From Flavobacteriales bacterium (GTDB lineage Bacteria; Bacteroidota; Bacteroidia; Flavobacteriales_F; PHOS-HE28), in assembly GCA_016705955.1 (NCBI GenBank), contig JADJKO010000002.1, positions 248,001-312,000 on the forward strand: 64,000 nt of DNA. Direction: 5' to 3'. A program made the position numbers and the translations under genes. The notes under the pieces are model-generated. The model made no database searches, was not told the origin of the DNA, and was given only the letters and a program-made list of their open reading frames with translations. Every line of letters begins with the position of its first letter. Within the stretch, counting starts at the first letter, position 1. Positions 8,995-18,651 of the stretch are shown one piece after another.

Positions 8995-11900
8995 TCAGCG
9001 CCGCACGAACCGGGCGTTGCCCAACGGAACACCGTTCTGGTCGGAGAGGTCCAACAGGTAACTGCCGGCATCGATGTCCAAGGGGATCTCGAGCTGGTTC
9101 ATTCCACTGGTTCCTTGCACCAGCCCGGAACGTACCAAGCGGCCGCTGGCATCGTGGATCCGGTACCGGACAACGCCCGCATCCGGAAGCTCCACGCTAG
9201 CGAACAAGCTCTGGCCCGCCGGGTTCGGATAGACGTTCATGGCCACACTGCCCCAGCGGAACATGGCGGTTACCACATTGGAGTAGTTGCGCTGGCCATC
9301 GGCATCCACTTGGTCCAAGCGGTAGTAGTTCACCCCGGAGAGCGGCTCCTTGTCCACAAAGCTGTACTCGGTCAAGGTGGTGCTGTTCCCTGCGGCAGGG
9401 ACGATGCCCAGCGGCTCGAACCGGTTACCATCCGCAGAGCGTTCCACTTGGAAGTAGGCGGAATTGTGCTCGCTGGCCGTGCTCCACTTCAGGTCCACCT
9501 GCCGTGGTCCCGGCACGGCCTGCAACTCCAGGAATTCCACCGGCAGAAGGCAATCCAGGATGGTGTTCGGTGAGTTGTTCCAGACCAGAGGAAGGTCAAC
9601 CCGTTCATGGTGTAGTTATCGATGTACAACAGGAAGTCCTGGTTGGGCAGCGCATCGATCCATCGGCTGAATGGCGGTCCTCCTGCGTTCTCCGTAGCGT
9701 TCAAGCTCGTGTAATTCAGGCCGGTATTCCCCGTTACAGCGGACCAGTTGCAGCGTATGGGTGGTGCGTTCGGCGGGCAGGAGCCATTCCATGTCGGAGG
9801 ACCCCATACGCCGAAGTCGTAGTCCGTTCCCACAGCCACCTGGATCGTGAAGGCGATCGTACCGGCGGCGTTCGATGTGAAGCGGTACCATGCCCCTTGC
9901 CGCTCGTTGGTGAGCAAGCAACCGCGATTCGCCGGACTCAGGTCCTGTGTGTTCCCGAAATTGCCGGGAGCCAAGGAGATGTTCTGGTTGCTGCACACGG
10001 GGAAGGCCCCAAGGCAGTCCGCGATCGGGGCTGCGGGTACGTTGCAGGCCGCGTTCACCGTGAACCCGGCGTTGAACCCGCTGGTGGGCGGGTTGGAACT
10101 CACGAATATATTGAAGCCGTTGCTGGCTTGCAGGTTGTAGGAGATCTGGTTCTGGAAGCCGCCCACCGGGGTGTAGCTGAGCGTGACCACTTGGCCCACG
10201 CTCGCGGTGAAGACGATCGTGGAGAGCGAGCCATAGACGGTGTAGTTCGTACACACTCCACCAACGCACAAGGTCACGAAGCCGCCGTTCCATCCGTCCC
10301 CGGCGCTGTCCGCAAGACGTAGGGTGTAGTAGCACCCGGCGGGTACAACGGGGTTTCGCGCGCAGAGCAGGAAGGTCCCATCATTCCCACCATCCCGCCA
10401 GATCCGGATATAGACCGGGGTTCCGGGCGGTTGTGTAATGGTCAACTTCGGCATGCCGGCTCCGTTCGCACTTCCGGTCATGGTGCATGCCCCCGCGATC
10501 TGGGTAAGGCTCAAGGTTGGGCAGGAAGTTCCCCCCGCCGTGTACACGGCCATCGCCGCGTTCGTGAGTTGGCCATCATCCGTATCCAGCACCAACTGGC
10601 CGCTTGCAGGTACCACTGCGGTGAACCACACATCACTCGTGTACGGTGCACCAGATAGCGGACAACCCGTCGGGTCCGGAATACTCACCGCCCCCAGTGC
10701 GGTGTTCCCCGTAGGGGTGGCGAACTGCGTGGAGAAAGGTGCGCCGAACGTGCAACCCAGATTCACCGGCAAGGCGATGGCACCACAGGGATCGTCATTC
10801 GGCGGAGGCATGTTCTGTACCGCGCAGATACTAGCGGTTCCGAAGGCAGCGGTCTTATTCCACATCCGCACATAATAGGTCGTGCCCGGTGCGCCATTTA
10901 CTTGTTGCGCAGGCATGGTGCTGGCTCCGTTGGTATCGTTACAGCCCACTTGGGTAAGGGTGCCCGGCGCGCAGATGTTGCCCGCGGTGAGGGTGTACAC
11001 CGCCATGGCCATGTCCGTCAGGGTTCCGGCTTGGGAGGTGATCGTCATCACGCCACTGGCAGGCATCACCGCCGTGAACCAGACATCGCCTCCCCCCAAG
11101 GGCAACCCACAACTGGGCGCTGCGGGCACCGTGGTCATGCCCGCTTGCAGGGAAGTGGCACTCTCGGTGGAGAAGACCGTCAGGTTGCAGGAGAGACCCA
11201 CCGGCAGCGCAACAGCCCCGCACGGGTTATCGTTCGGTGGCGGAATGGGTTCGTAAGCGCACAGTTCGAAGCTGCCCGAATTCACGGACCCGGACCGTGG
11301 CCAGACCCGGATGTAGGCGATGCTGCCGCCGACCAGACCGCTCAACGAAATGAAGCCTGTGCATGAACAGGCTACCTCGACCATGGAACTGTTGTACACC
11401 GCGAAGGTGGTCGGACCCGCACTGATCTCCGAGAGGATCACCGACAGGTTCCCCAAGGCCGGTACGCCCACACTGTACCACACATCGAATCCGCTGAACA
11501 AGCCCGAGGAGGAACCGCAGGGTCCTGCCGCGCACGTGCTGGGGATGGAAGCGGACTGCGTGGCCCACGCCGTGGTCCCGCTGATCATGGAGCAGACTAC
11601 GGGAGCGGGTGAACCCAAGGAGATCGCCCCGGCAACTTCATCATTGGAGGGGGCCGGAGGAGGTGGGTTGCAGGCGACCTGGAAGGTCCCGCATTGTGCC
11701 GCGTTCACCGTACACGGGTTCTGGAAGAGCCGGATGCGGTACGGCTGCGTGATGGTCGGTACGAAGGTGATCTGCGACAATCCACCACCGCAACTCCCAG
11801 CATCGTACGCGTAGCTCGTGGAGCCGGTGTTCGTGATCGCCATGGTGGTATTACCCTGAAGGTCGTGCTGTTGCACACCGTGATCGTGTAGATGTTCCCA

Positions 11901-12402
11901 GCGCACATGTAGATCTGGGCGAAGTTGTTCAAGCAGATGTTCACGCTATAGGCGGCCGGACAGATCGAGCAGGCCGCAGTGGTGGCTGCATTATTCCCCG
12001 GACTGACCACGTTGTTCGGTGGATAGTTATTCGCCCAACCCGGTACGGTATAGCCATGCAGGACGTTGTTCCCTATGCCTATTGCATTGTTACTAAGCGT
12101 GATCGTAGGACCGGCAATTGCCAGTGATGGTGGTACCCGGAGGAAAGTTCCGGACCATTAACGATCGTGCCAATGCTCAATCCTGCTGCACTGCTGACCG
12201 TCGCGGTATTGGTCAACGCGAGAGTGGTCGTAGTCAGATACCCCGTCATGGTCGGAGGAACGGTCGGGGCATTCCAAAGCCCGTTGTTCACCAGCGAGGT
12301 CCCTGCACCGCACTGGTCAGCACTGCGCTTGCACCGGTGCTTGCGGGCCAAAGCCCCAGAACGGCCGGAAAGGATGAAAGCGTAACGTTTGATCATGAGC
12401 AT
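8995..12402 (-). pseudogene. giant T9SS-secreted surface protein (giant 2), at least four frameshifts
   Basis: Homologous to giants 1, 3 and 4. The product would be about 1135 residues: N-terminal Gly/Thr region (GLWNAPTVPPTMTGYLTTTT), four beta-sandwich repeats with NDNPCGAVALP/NDDPCGAIALP, a DSAGDGWNG domain (about 10290-10320), an ERQGAWYRF domain (about 9895), the hinge DCLLPVEFLELQA and a sorting domain (VYPNPAGQSLF...GNARFVRR). The frame must shift at about 12150 (one extra G in the coding strand), 12118 (one extra A), 11858 (one missing C) and 9578 (one missing A) to recover continuous homology. The signal peptide is also garbled between 12400 and 12315. Start is ATG 12402 or 12396, six to twelve bases after the stop of the small gene 12409-12855. 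The changes could be sequencing errors or decay. Confidence 0.75.
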
Positions 12403-12408
12403 CACGGA

Positions 12409-12855
12409 TTACTGGCGGTGTATAGGGGTGGTGCTGAATTGCTGCTCCGGGTGGGTGCTGTTCCAGATCTCCACGGCCGTGCTGTAACGGGCTTGGTCGG
12501 CGGTTTCATCACCGGTGATCACATAGACCGGTGGTCCATTGGGGTCTATGGTGTTGGGTCCGAGTTCTTCGGCGGTGGGGGCTTCGGCGCGCAGGGCCAC
12601 GCCTGCACCAGTGATCAACGCCCGGGCTTCCTGCTCGGAAAGTACACCGTTGTGCTTCACTTGCAGGATGGTCATGTCATCGCTATGGAAGATCTCCGCG
12701 TTCGGGTTCGTGTTCATCACTGCCTCGATGAGTGCTTTGAACTGGCCCGGCTGCACCGGGGCTTCGGACCGGAAGAAGTAATACCCCGGGGATTGGGCCT
12801 GGGCGCCAATGCCGAAGGCCAGCAGAAGGACGATGGAACTGAGTCGCGAAAGCAT
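12409..12855 (-). CDS. small secreted ferredoxin-fold-like protein paired with giant 2
   Basis: A 148-residue protein with a clear signal peptide (MLSRLSSIVLLLAFGIGAQA, then QSPG). The mature part alternates as beta (YYFFRSEAP), alpha (PGQFKALIEAVMNTNPN), beta (AEIFHSDD), beta (TILQVKHNG), alpha (LSEQEARALITGAG), beta (VALRAEAP): a beta-alpha-beta-beta-alpha-beta pattern like heavy-metal-associated domains but without the CxxC metal site. A C-terminal extension carries VYVITGDETADQARY and IWNSTHPEQ. The same extension occurs in the small gene upstream of giant 3. The stop lies 6-12 bases before the start of giant 2, indicating coupled expression. I infer a periplasmic or surface partner of the giant protein; no family name is known to me. 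Confidence 0.75.
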   Translation of the reverse strand: MLSRLSSIVLLLAFGIGAQAQSPGYYFFRSEAPVQPGQFKALIEAVMNTNPNAEIFHSDDMTILQVKHNGVLSEQEARALITGAGVALRAEAPTAEELGPNTIDPNGPPVYVITGDETADQARYSTAVEIWNSTHPEQQFSTTPIHRQ

Positions 12856-12928
12856 GGGTCCGGATTTGTGATCGGTTGGGCGCGTAAGTTATGGCGGATG
12901 GAAACGCGAAAGAATGCGAGAAGGTTCC

Positions 12929-12959
12929 CACCTTATTAACAGGTAGTTAGAATAAGGTG
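12929..12959 (-). terminator. possible terminator hairpin after giant 3
   Basis: CACCTTATT (12929-12937) and AATAAGGTG (12951-12959) form a 9-bp inverted repeat with a 13-base loop, 49 bases beyond the stop of giant 3 and before the small gene starting at 12855. No long T-tract follows, so the call is tentative. Confidence 0.4.
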
Positions 12960-13007
12960 AGCTCTTCAGGCCCAAGACGTACCGGTCCGCGAACGGTTGC
13001 CGGAGGC

Positions 13008-14816
13008 TCAGAAGCCCTTGGCCAGTCGCTCTTGCAGCACCGTTCCGTCGGGGAGCATGATCCGGAGCAGGTAGGTGCCGGGCTGGACGCCATCCAATGC
13101 CAGATCCAAGTGAACAGGCCCTGTCGTAACCGGCCGGAACCATTGCTGCACAAGCCGTCCGCTCGGGTCGATCAATTCCAACCCGGCCGTGCCATCCATC
13201 GTGGATGCACAGAGCACGGCCACCTGGGTAAGGGCCGGATTCGGGATCAATAGCGATCCAACACCATGGTCCTTGTGGATCACTGTGACCACCGGACTAC
13301 GATCCACGGAGCCATCCGCGAATACGGTCCTGATGCGGTAATTGATCGATCCTACAGGAGCCGTAGGGTCAAGGAATTCGAACCGTTCCGGTACCCCTGA
13401 AACCCCTATGCCATCAAGCACGCCGATACCGGTGAAGGGATATTGTGCGAATGAACGTTCCACCTCGAAGGCCGCGATGCCCGAGGAGTTGGCGATCAAC
13501 CAGCTCACCCGCACATCCGGTGTGGCGTCCTCGGCGGATAGGTCCAGGAGGTTGACCCCGAGTTGAGTGCAGTCCAAGGATGCGCCGCCTTGCAGGTCCC
13601 AATTCATAGTGAAGGCCAAACCGCTCTGTGACCAGTTGCTGATGTAAAGGAGATAGACCTGGCCGACGGTGACATTGAGGTACTGGACCCACTTATCACC
13701 GAAGGCGTCCTCCGATTGATCGGTCGCTGAATAGTTCAACCCGGTAGGCCCGGAGGGTGCGGCGTAGGAACAACGCAGCGGCACATCCAAAGGCGGGCAA
13801 ATGGTGCTCGGTGTGCTGCCGGGCGGGAATGGACCCCAGAGCGCGAAGTCGTAATCGTCCAGCGGGTCGGCAGGGTTGATGGTGAACCCGATCTGCCCAC
13901 CAGCGCTGGGCGTGAAGTTGTACCAAGTGCCTTGGCGCTCGGTGTTCAAGAGGCAACCTGCGGAGGTCAATGACAGATCCGCGATGTTCCCGGTGTTGTT
14001 CGTGTTGTTGTTGATGGACTGGTTGCTGCAAATGGTGATGCTGCCGATGCAATCCTCCGGAGGGGCCGGTGGTGGATTGCAGGTGACCGTGGCGGCATAG
14101 GTGATCCCTGCCGCCGGAGGTGATCCTGAATTGAACACGGCGGAACCTCCGAGTGAAAGCGTGTACGAGTTGTCCGTTTGCCAAGCACCGGAGGCGTCGT
14201 AGTACAAGGTCACCACTTGTCCGATATTCACACCGAACTGCACCCAGCCGGACAGGTAGCCGGTTGGCAGGGTGTAATTCTGGTAGGGGCCACCGCTGAT
14301 GCTGTACCCGACGAAGGAGGTGCCCCAGCCATCGCCGAACTCATCGAACAAGGTGAGCGTGTACACACAATCACCGGCCGGTGGTGCGGAACAGTTGATG
14401 ACCAGTGGTGCGCACGTGCCATTGCTCACGCAGGGATAAGCATCCACCAGCACACGCAGTTGGCCCGTGAAGGTCGCTGTCCAGGTGATGCTGGACTGGA
14501 GGCTGAAGAACCCACAAGCATCATTGTCATCGTTGAAGCCGAGCGCACCGCCACCCGTATTGTTGAACAGGGTGATCTGCGTGTCGAATGAAGCGCCGCA
14601 GGTACTGAAGGTGTACGTATTGCCCGCCACCACATTGATCAACGTGTATTGGCCGCCTTGCACGCACGGAACGTTCGTGGTACCCGGACAGTTCGGTGTG
14701 ACGGCCGCGCCGGTGAGGGTGTTGTCGTTCGCGCATTGGGCTGAAGCCGGAATGGCCAGCACAGCGGAGAGGATCACCGCGAATGCTTGGTTCCAGCCAT
14801 TCAAGCCCATGGTCAT
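13008..14816 (-). CDS. large T9SS-secreted surface protein (giant 3)
   Basis: An intact 602-residue member of the tandem family. ATG 14816 (MTMGLNGWNQAF) gives a signal peptide ending LAIPASAQ. An N-terminal jelly-roll-like domain (NTYTFSTCGASFDTQITLFN, then FTGQLRVLVDAYPC) is followed by a DEFGDGWGTS domain (about 14325-14350), an ERQGTWYNF domain (about 13930) and the hinge DCTQLGVNLLDLSAEDATPD. The C-terminus is a sorting domain beginning LLIPNPALTQ and ending LQERLAKGF. It is shorter than its neighbours because the beta-sandwich repeats are absent. Its ATG overlaps the TGA of the upstream small-gene frame (ATGA at 14813-14816), direct evidence of coupling to that small gene. Exported through the T9SS to the cell surface by inference. 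Confidence 0.87.
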   Translation of the reverse strand: MTMGLNGWNQAFAVILSAVLAIPASAQCANDNTLTGAAVTPNCPGTTNVPCVQGGQYTLINVVAGNTYTFSTCGASFDTQITLFNNTGGGALGFNDDNDACGFFSLQSSITWTATFTGQLRVLVDAYPCVSNGTCAPLVINCSAPPAGDCVYTLTLFDEFGDGWGTSFVGYSISGGPYQNYTLPTGYLSGWVQFGVNIGQVVTLYYDASGAWQTDNSYTLSLGGSAVFNSGSPPAAGITYAATVTCNPPPAPPEDCIGSITICSNQSINNNTNNTGNIADLSLTSAGCLLNTERQGTWYNFTPSAGGQIGFTINPADPLDDYDFALWGPFPPGSTPSTICPPLDVPLRCSYAAPSGPTGLNYSATDQSEDAFGDKWVQYLNVTVGQVYLLYISNWSQSGLAFTMNWDLQGGASLDCTQLGVNLLDLSAEDATPDVRVSWLIANSSGIAAFEVERSFAQYPFTGIGVLDGIGVSGVPERFEFLDPTAPVGSINYRIRTVFADGSVDRSPVVTVIHKDHGVGSLLIPNPALTQVAVLCASTMDGTAGLELIDPSGRLVQQWFRPVTTGPVHLDLALDGVQPGTYLLRIMLPDGTVLQERLAKGF

Positions 14817-15292
14817 GGTACCTTGAGCAAGGGTCCGCTCGGTAACGGGCTGGCCGACGGGGCGGCATCCGGGTGCGCCTCGATCCACGTTTGTTTGTCC
14901 GCTTTGTAACGCGCGACGTCCCCGGCTGGATCACCGGTATCCACGAAGACCGGACCTGCATCCGGAACCTAACCCTGTAACCGAATGGGGTTGGAGAGCG
15001 TATAGTAATGACCACCGGAATTCAAGGCGGCCAAAGCCTCGGCATCGGAAACTTCCGATGACAAGCGGACCTTCAGTTACTCCGCTTGGAAGAAGATCAC
15101 GGCCGCTTGGTCCAACCCTATAAGGATCCGGGTCGCTTCCTTCACCTGAAGGCTACCCAACGGAGCATCGGCGATGAAATATCGGATCGTGGGGCGCTGG
15201 GCCACGGCAGCGAACGACACGGCACAAAGCGCTAGGAGCATACACAGCCGGGAGCCTAAGCTCTTACGGTTCGGACTTCGATCGAAGTTCAT
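14813..15292 (-). pseudogene. small secreted ferredoxin-fold-like protein paired with giant 3, two in-frame stops
   Basis: From ATG 15292 (MNFDRSPNRKSLGSRLCMLL) the frame runs through a signal peptide (ALCAVSFAAVAQ) and IRYFIADAP..IFFQAE, meets TAA at 15077-15079, continues LKVRLSSEVSDAEALAALNS and NPIRLQG, meets TAG at 14969-14971, and continues VPDAGPVFVDTGDPAGDVAR then WIEAHPDA to a TGA at 14813-14815. Exactly 160 codons, no frameshift. The parts beyond both stops match the small protein at 12409-12855 (LQVKHNG..LSEQEAR; PVYVITGDETADQARY..HPE). The final TGA overlaps the start of giant 3. It is therefore either a recently inactivated gene, two substitution errors, or a gene read through its stops. 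Confidence 0.75.
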
Positions 15293-15451
15293 CTGGATGT
15301 TGCAAGGTAGGAGCGAGGATGACAAATGCAAACCCGGCGGTACGGATCCGTTGAACACTTGACGGTTCATTCCCCGATCGGTTGTCCAGCACCCATGAAC
15401 AATTCCAGTAGTTGCTTGATCGATGACCACTCCTACACGGGGTCATGAATG

Positions 15452-15481
15452 CACACGGCCGGGAGTACCCCCGGCCGTGTG
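15452..15481 (-). terminator. intrinsic terminator after giant 4
   Basis: CACACGGCCGGG (15452-15463) and CCCGGCCGTGTG (15470-15481) pair perfectly over 12 bp around a six-base loop, 19 bases beyond the stop of the giant gene ending at 15500 and before the small gene of the next pair. Confidence 0.75.
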
Positions 15482-15499
15482 GATGAAGAACAATGGTCC

Positions 15500-18171
15500 T
15501 TACTCCTTCATGAAACGGCCGGAGTGAAGGATGGCCCCGGAAGAAGTCGCCGCAACGAACTCATAGAAACCTGATTCCAACCCGGACACGTCCATGGCAG
15601 CGCGCACGGTCCCTTCCGAGAGGGTCTGTTGATCCCTGCGAACCAACCTTCCGGAGGCGTCCAGAACGGACAACGTGAGCACGCCGTCCTCCGGGAGTTC
15701 CAGGTCAAGGTTGATCCGGTCGGTGGCAGGGTTCGGGTGGATGGCACCGCGCACGAATTCGTAGCGATGCATCACGGCGATGAGGTCGCTCATCTTGCTC
15801 GTTCCGTCGATGTCGATCATCTTCAACCGGTAATGATTGAAACCGGTCAGCGGATGTTCATCCAGGAACTGGTAATTGATGGCGCTGGTGGAGTTGCCTG
15901 CGGCGGGAAGTTGCCCGATCTGGGCGAACGAACCGTCCGCGTTCATGCGTTCCACGGCGAAGGAGGCACTGTTCATTTCGGTCGCGGTGCTCCATTCCAG
16001 ATGGATGCCTTCGGGTACCGGGTAGCCGTTCAATCCGAGCAATTCAACGGGGAGAAGGGTGCAGTCCAGACTCGCTCCATTGGTCAGCTGCCAGGTCAGG
16101 TTGAACGCGAGTCCGCTTTGCGACCAATTGCTGATGTACATGAAGTAGTACTCACCCGTGGCGACCGTCATAGCGGTGGACCACTTCGACCCACTGGCAC
16201 CCTCGGAAGGATTGGTTGCGGTGGTGGATAGACCGGTGTCTCCGGTCGCACCGCTGTAATTGCAACGCGTAGGTGGCACCCTTGGAGGACAAGTCAATGA
16301 AACGAACGGACCCCAGATCGCGAAGTCGTAATCATCACCGGAGTTGGTCGGAGCGATGGTGAACGCGAGTGTTCCGCCGTTCGAAGGCCTGAAGCTGTAC
16401 CACGCCCCCTGGCGTTCATTCGAGCCAAGACAGCCCCGGTTGTTCAAGTTCAGATCGGCCGTCAGTCCGGTGTTCGTCGGATTTGCGTTGATCAGTTGTG
16501 CGTTGCAGATGCCCGTGTGGCCGTAGCAATCGCTTGTGGCAGGAGCCGGCGATTGGCAATTCGCTGTGCCGGCGTAGCGCAGGCCTGTTCCCGGCGTTGG
16601 GCCATCGCTGTACACCACGCCATACATCAATTGAAGGATGTACTGGATCTCGCCCTGCCCCGAACCACCCGAATTATAGGACAGCTGCACAACTTGACCG
16701 ATGGTCACCGGGATGTAGGCAACATCCTGATCGGAGTTCGTGTTCGTGTAGGCCACGGCCGGCCCGGCGCCCACGAGTACTGATACGTTGCTCGTACCCC
16801 AACCGTCTCCTTGCGAATCGTACATCCGAAGCGCGTACACGCAATCCGCAGCAGGGGCAGTGTTCGCGCAGAGATCGAAGTTGCCTACGGCCCCGCTAGC
16901 GCCCCATACCCTTAAGTAGTAGGTCTGGCCCGCCACCAGTTCCAACGGGGTCAAGGTCAGGAAAGGCATGTTGCCGGGGCCGCTGGCAGCATCGCACGCG
17001 ATCAATGTAAATGGGCCGGAGCACGTGGTGGCGGTGTAAACGGCCATATCCAGGTTGGTCATGCTCCCGGCCAACGTGCGAATGGTGACTAACCCATTGG
17101 ATGGAGCCACGAAGCTGAACCACACATCATTGCCGCCGTAGATCCCGCAACCGGGCGCCGGGATGTTCAAGCTGTTGGTGGCATTGTTGTTCGAGTAGAA
17201 ATCGTAGATGCAGGTGCTGGTCAGGCTTAGGCTGATCGCGCCGCAGGGCTCATCGTTCGGGGGAGGCCCTGCGTTGGTCGCGCAGATATTGAAGGTGCCC
17301 CACGCACCTCCGTTGCCCCATACCCGGATGTAATAGATGTTCCCGGGAATAATGGCCGACGATAGGATCAAGCTCATGTTACCGGTACCACCGTCATCGT
17401 CGCAGGAGATCAGGGTGAATGTTCCTGCACAGGCTGTGGCCGCGTAGAGCGCCATACCAGTATCGGTCATGGAATTGGTTCCGGCCTCCACACGGATCAT
17501 ACCACTGGCGGGAGCAACGAATTGGAACCAGACATCGCCGCCTAGGTAATTGCCGCAACCTGGTGGCGGAATGCCCGCGGAAGCGGTGGCACTTGCATTC
17601 GTGGCCGGTACTGGTGCGCAGTTGTCACTGATATCAAGAAGGATCGCATTGCAGGGTTCGTCGTTCCCGGAGGAGGCGGAATGTTCCAGATGCAGATCCT
17701 CCCGTTCATACCGGAGTTACCAGAGTGCCTTTGGATCCGGACCATATAGTTGGTCCCGATCACGGTGGTGAGTTGGAGGTTGGCGTTCGCACCCGTGGAA
17801 CCCGCATCCACACATCCAACACTTGCAAGTGATCCGCACGCCCCGGTGAAGACGTGCAGAATCGGCCGATCCTGCTCATTCGGGTCGTACGTGATGTAAG
17901 TGTTCGTGGAGGTCGCTGTGAACCAACCCCAAGCATCGTCGTGGTTGCTACCATTACAACCAGCGGGTGTATAGGTCTGGTTGAACGAGCTGGGTTTGTT
18001 GAAGGTCTGGAATGTGCAACTGGCATTCACCGTGTATTTGTTGCCCACGTTGTAGCCACACGCATCAGTAGCGGTCTGGGAGAAGGCGTTGATGGCAAGG
18101 CCGACCGAGCAGGACACGATCGCGAGCGATCGTGTGATCGCTATGCGGAGTTTGGATCGAACGAGGTTCAT
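15500..18171 (-). pseudogene. giant T9SS-secreted surface protein (giant 4), one frameshift
   Basis: Homolog of giants 1-3. ATG 18171 gives a signal peptide (SLAIVSCSVGLAINAFSQ). Then come an N-terminal beta domain (DDAWGWFTATSTNTYITYDP), beta-sandwich repeats opening NDEPCNAILL/NDEPCGAISL with GGDVWF/GNDVWF, a DSQGDGWGTS domain (about 16795-16820), an ERQGAWYSF domain (about 16408), the hinge DCTLLPVELLGLNG and a sorting domain (IHPNPATDR...HSGRFMKE). A single missing G in the coding-strand GGG run at 17666-17668 separates ICIWNIPPPPG from NDEPCNAI; restoring it gives one 890-residue protein. It starts 18 bases after the small gene 18190-18531. Because the lesion is one base in a short run, a sequencing error is quite possible. 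Confidence 0.8.
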
Positions 18172-18189
18172 GGTGTGTAGGTGTTGGCC

Positions 18190-18531
18190 TTATTGTTCGG
18201 TGAACTTTGGTTCCTCCGGTTCCAGTTCGATCCGCCGCGTAGAGAGCGTGACCCCGAACTGAGCAGCCACAAGGACCATGGCTTCGGCATCGACCGGTTG
18301 GTAGGTCAGCACCTTCATCAGGTTGTACGGCCGGTCGATGTCCACGTGCATCCGCGGATCGAATCCGGAGATGGCTTCCACCATGATCTTCTCTGCTTGC
18401 GCATCGATGGCGCCGGAGACCGTGAACTGGTAGCGATGCTCTTCCTCTATGAGCTGGTTCACATCCTGGGCGGACATGAACAAGGGCAGTTCGCACAGTA
18501 GTGCGCCCAAAAGAATTCCGGTGATCCGCAT
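18190..18531 (-). CDS. small secreted ferredoxin-fold-like protein paired with giant 4
   Basis: A 113-residue protein starting at ATG 18531 (MRITGILLGALLCELPLFMS) with a signal peptide ending MSAQ. The mature part reads as beta (YQFTVSG), alpha (DAQAEKIMVEAISGFDP), beta (MHVDIDRPYN), beta (LMKVLTYQP), alpha (DAEAMVLVAAQFG), beta (VTLSTRRIEL): the same beta-alpha-beta-beta-alpha-beta order as the small proteins of the other two pairs, again without a CxxC motif. It lacks their C-terminal TGDxxxDxARY extension. The stop is 18 bases upstream of giant 4, so the two genes are probably cotranscribed. Function unknown; the recurrent linkage suggests a role in handling or assembling the giant protein. 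Confidence 0.72.
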   Translation of the reverse strand: MRITGILLGALLCELPLFMSAQDVNQLIEEEHRYQFTVSGAIDAQAEKIMVEAISGFDPRMHVDIDRPYNLMKVLTYQPVDAEAMVLVAAQFGVTLSTRRIELEPEEPKFTEQ

Positions 18532-18651
18532 GGTGTTCCGTTCGTTCAGCCAAGGCAAAAGCGCGGTTGGCCGGCCGGTTCAACGGAATAAGTCGGAGGT
18601 CGGTTTCAAACCGACGAGTACTTGAAATGGAGCGATGACGACGATCGCCGC

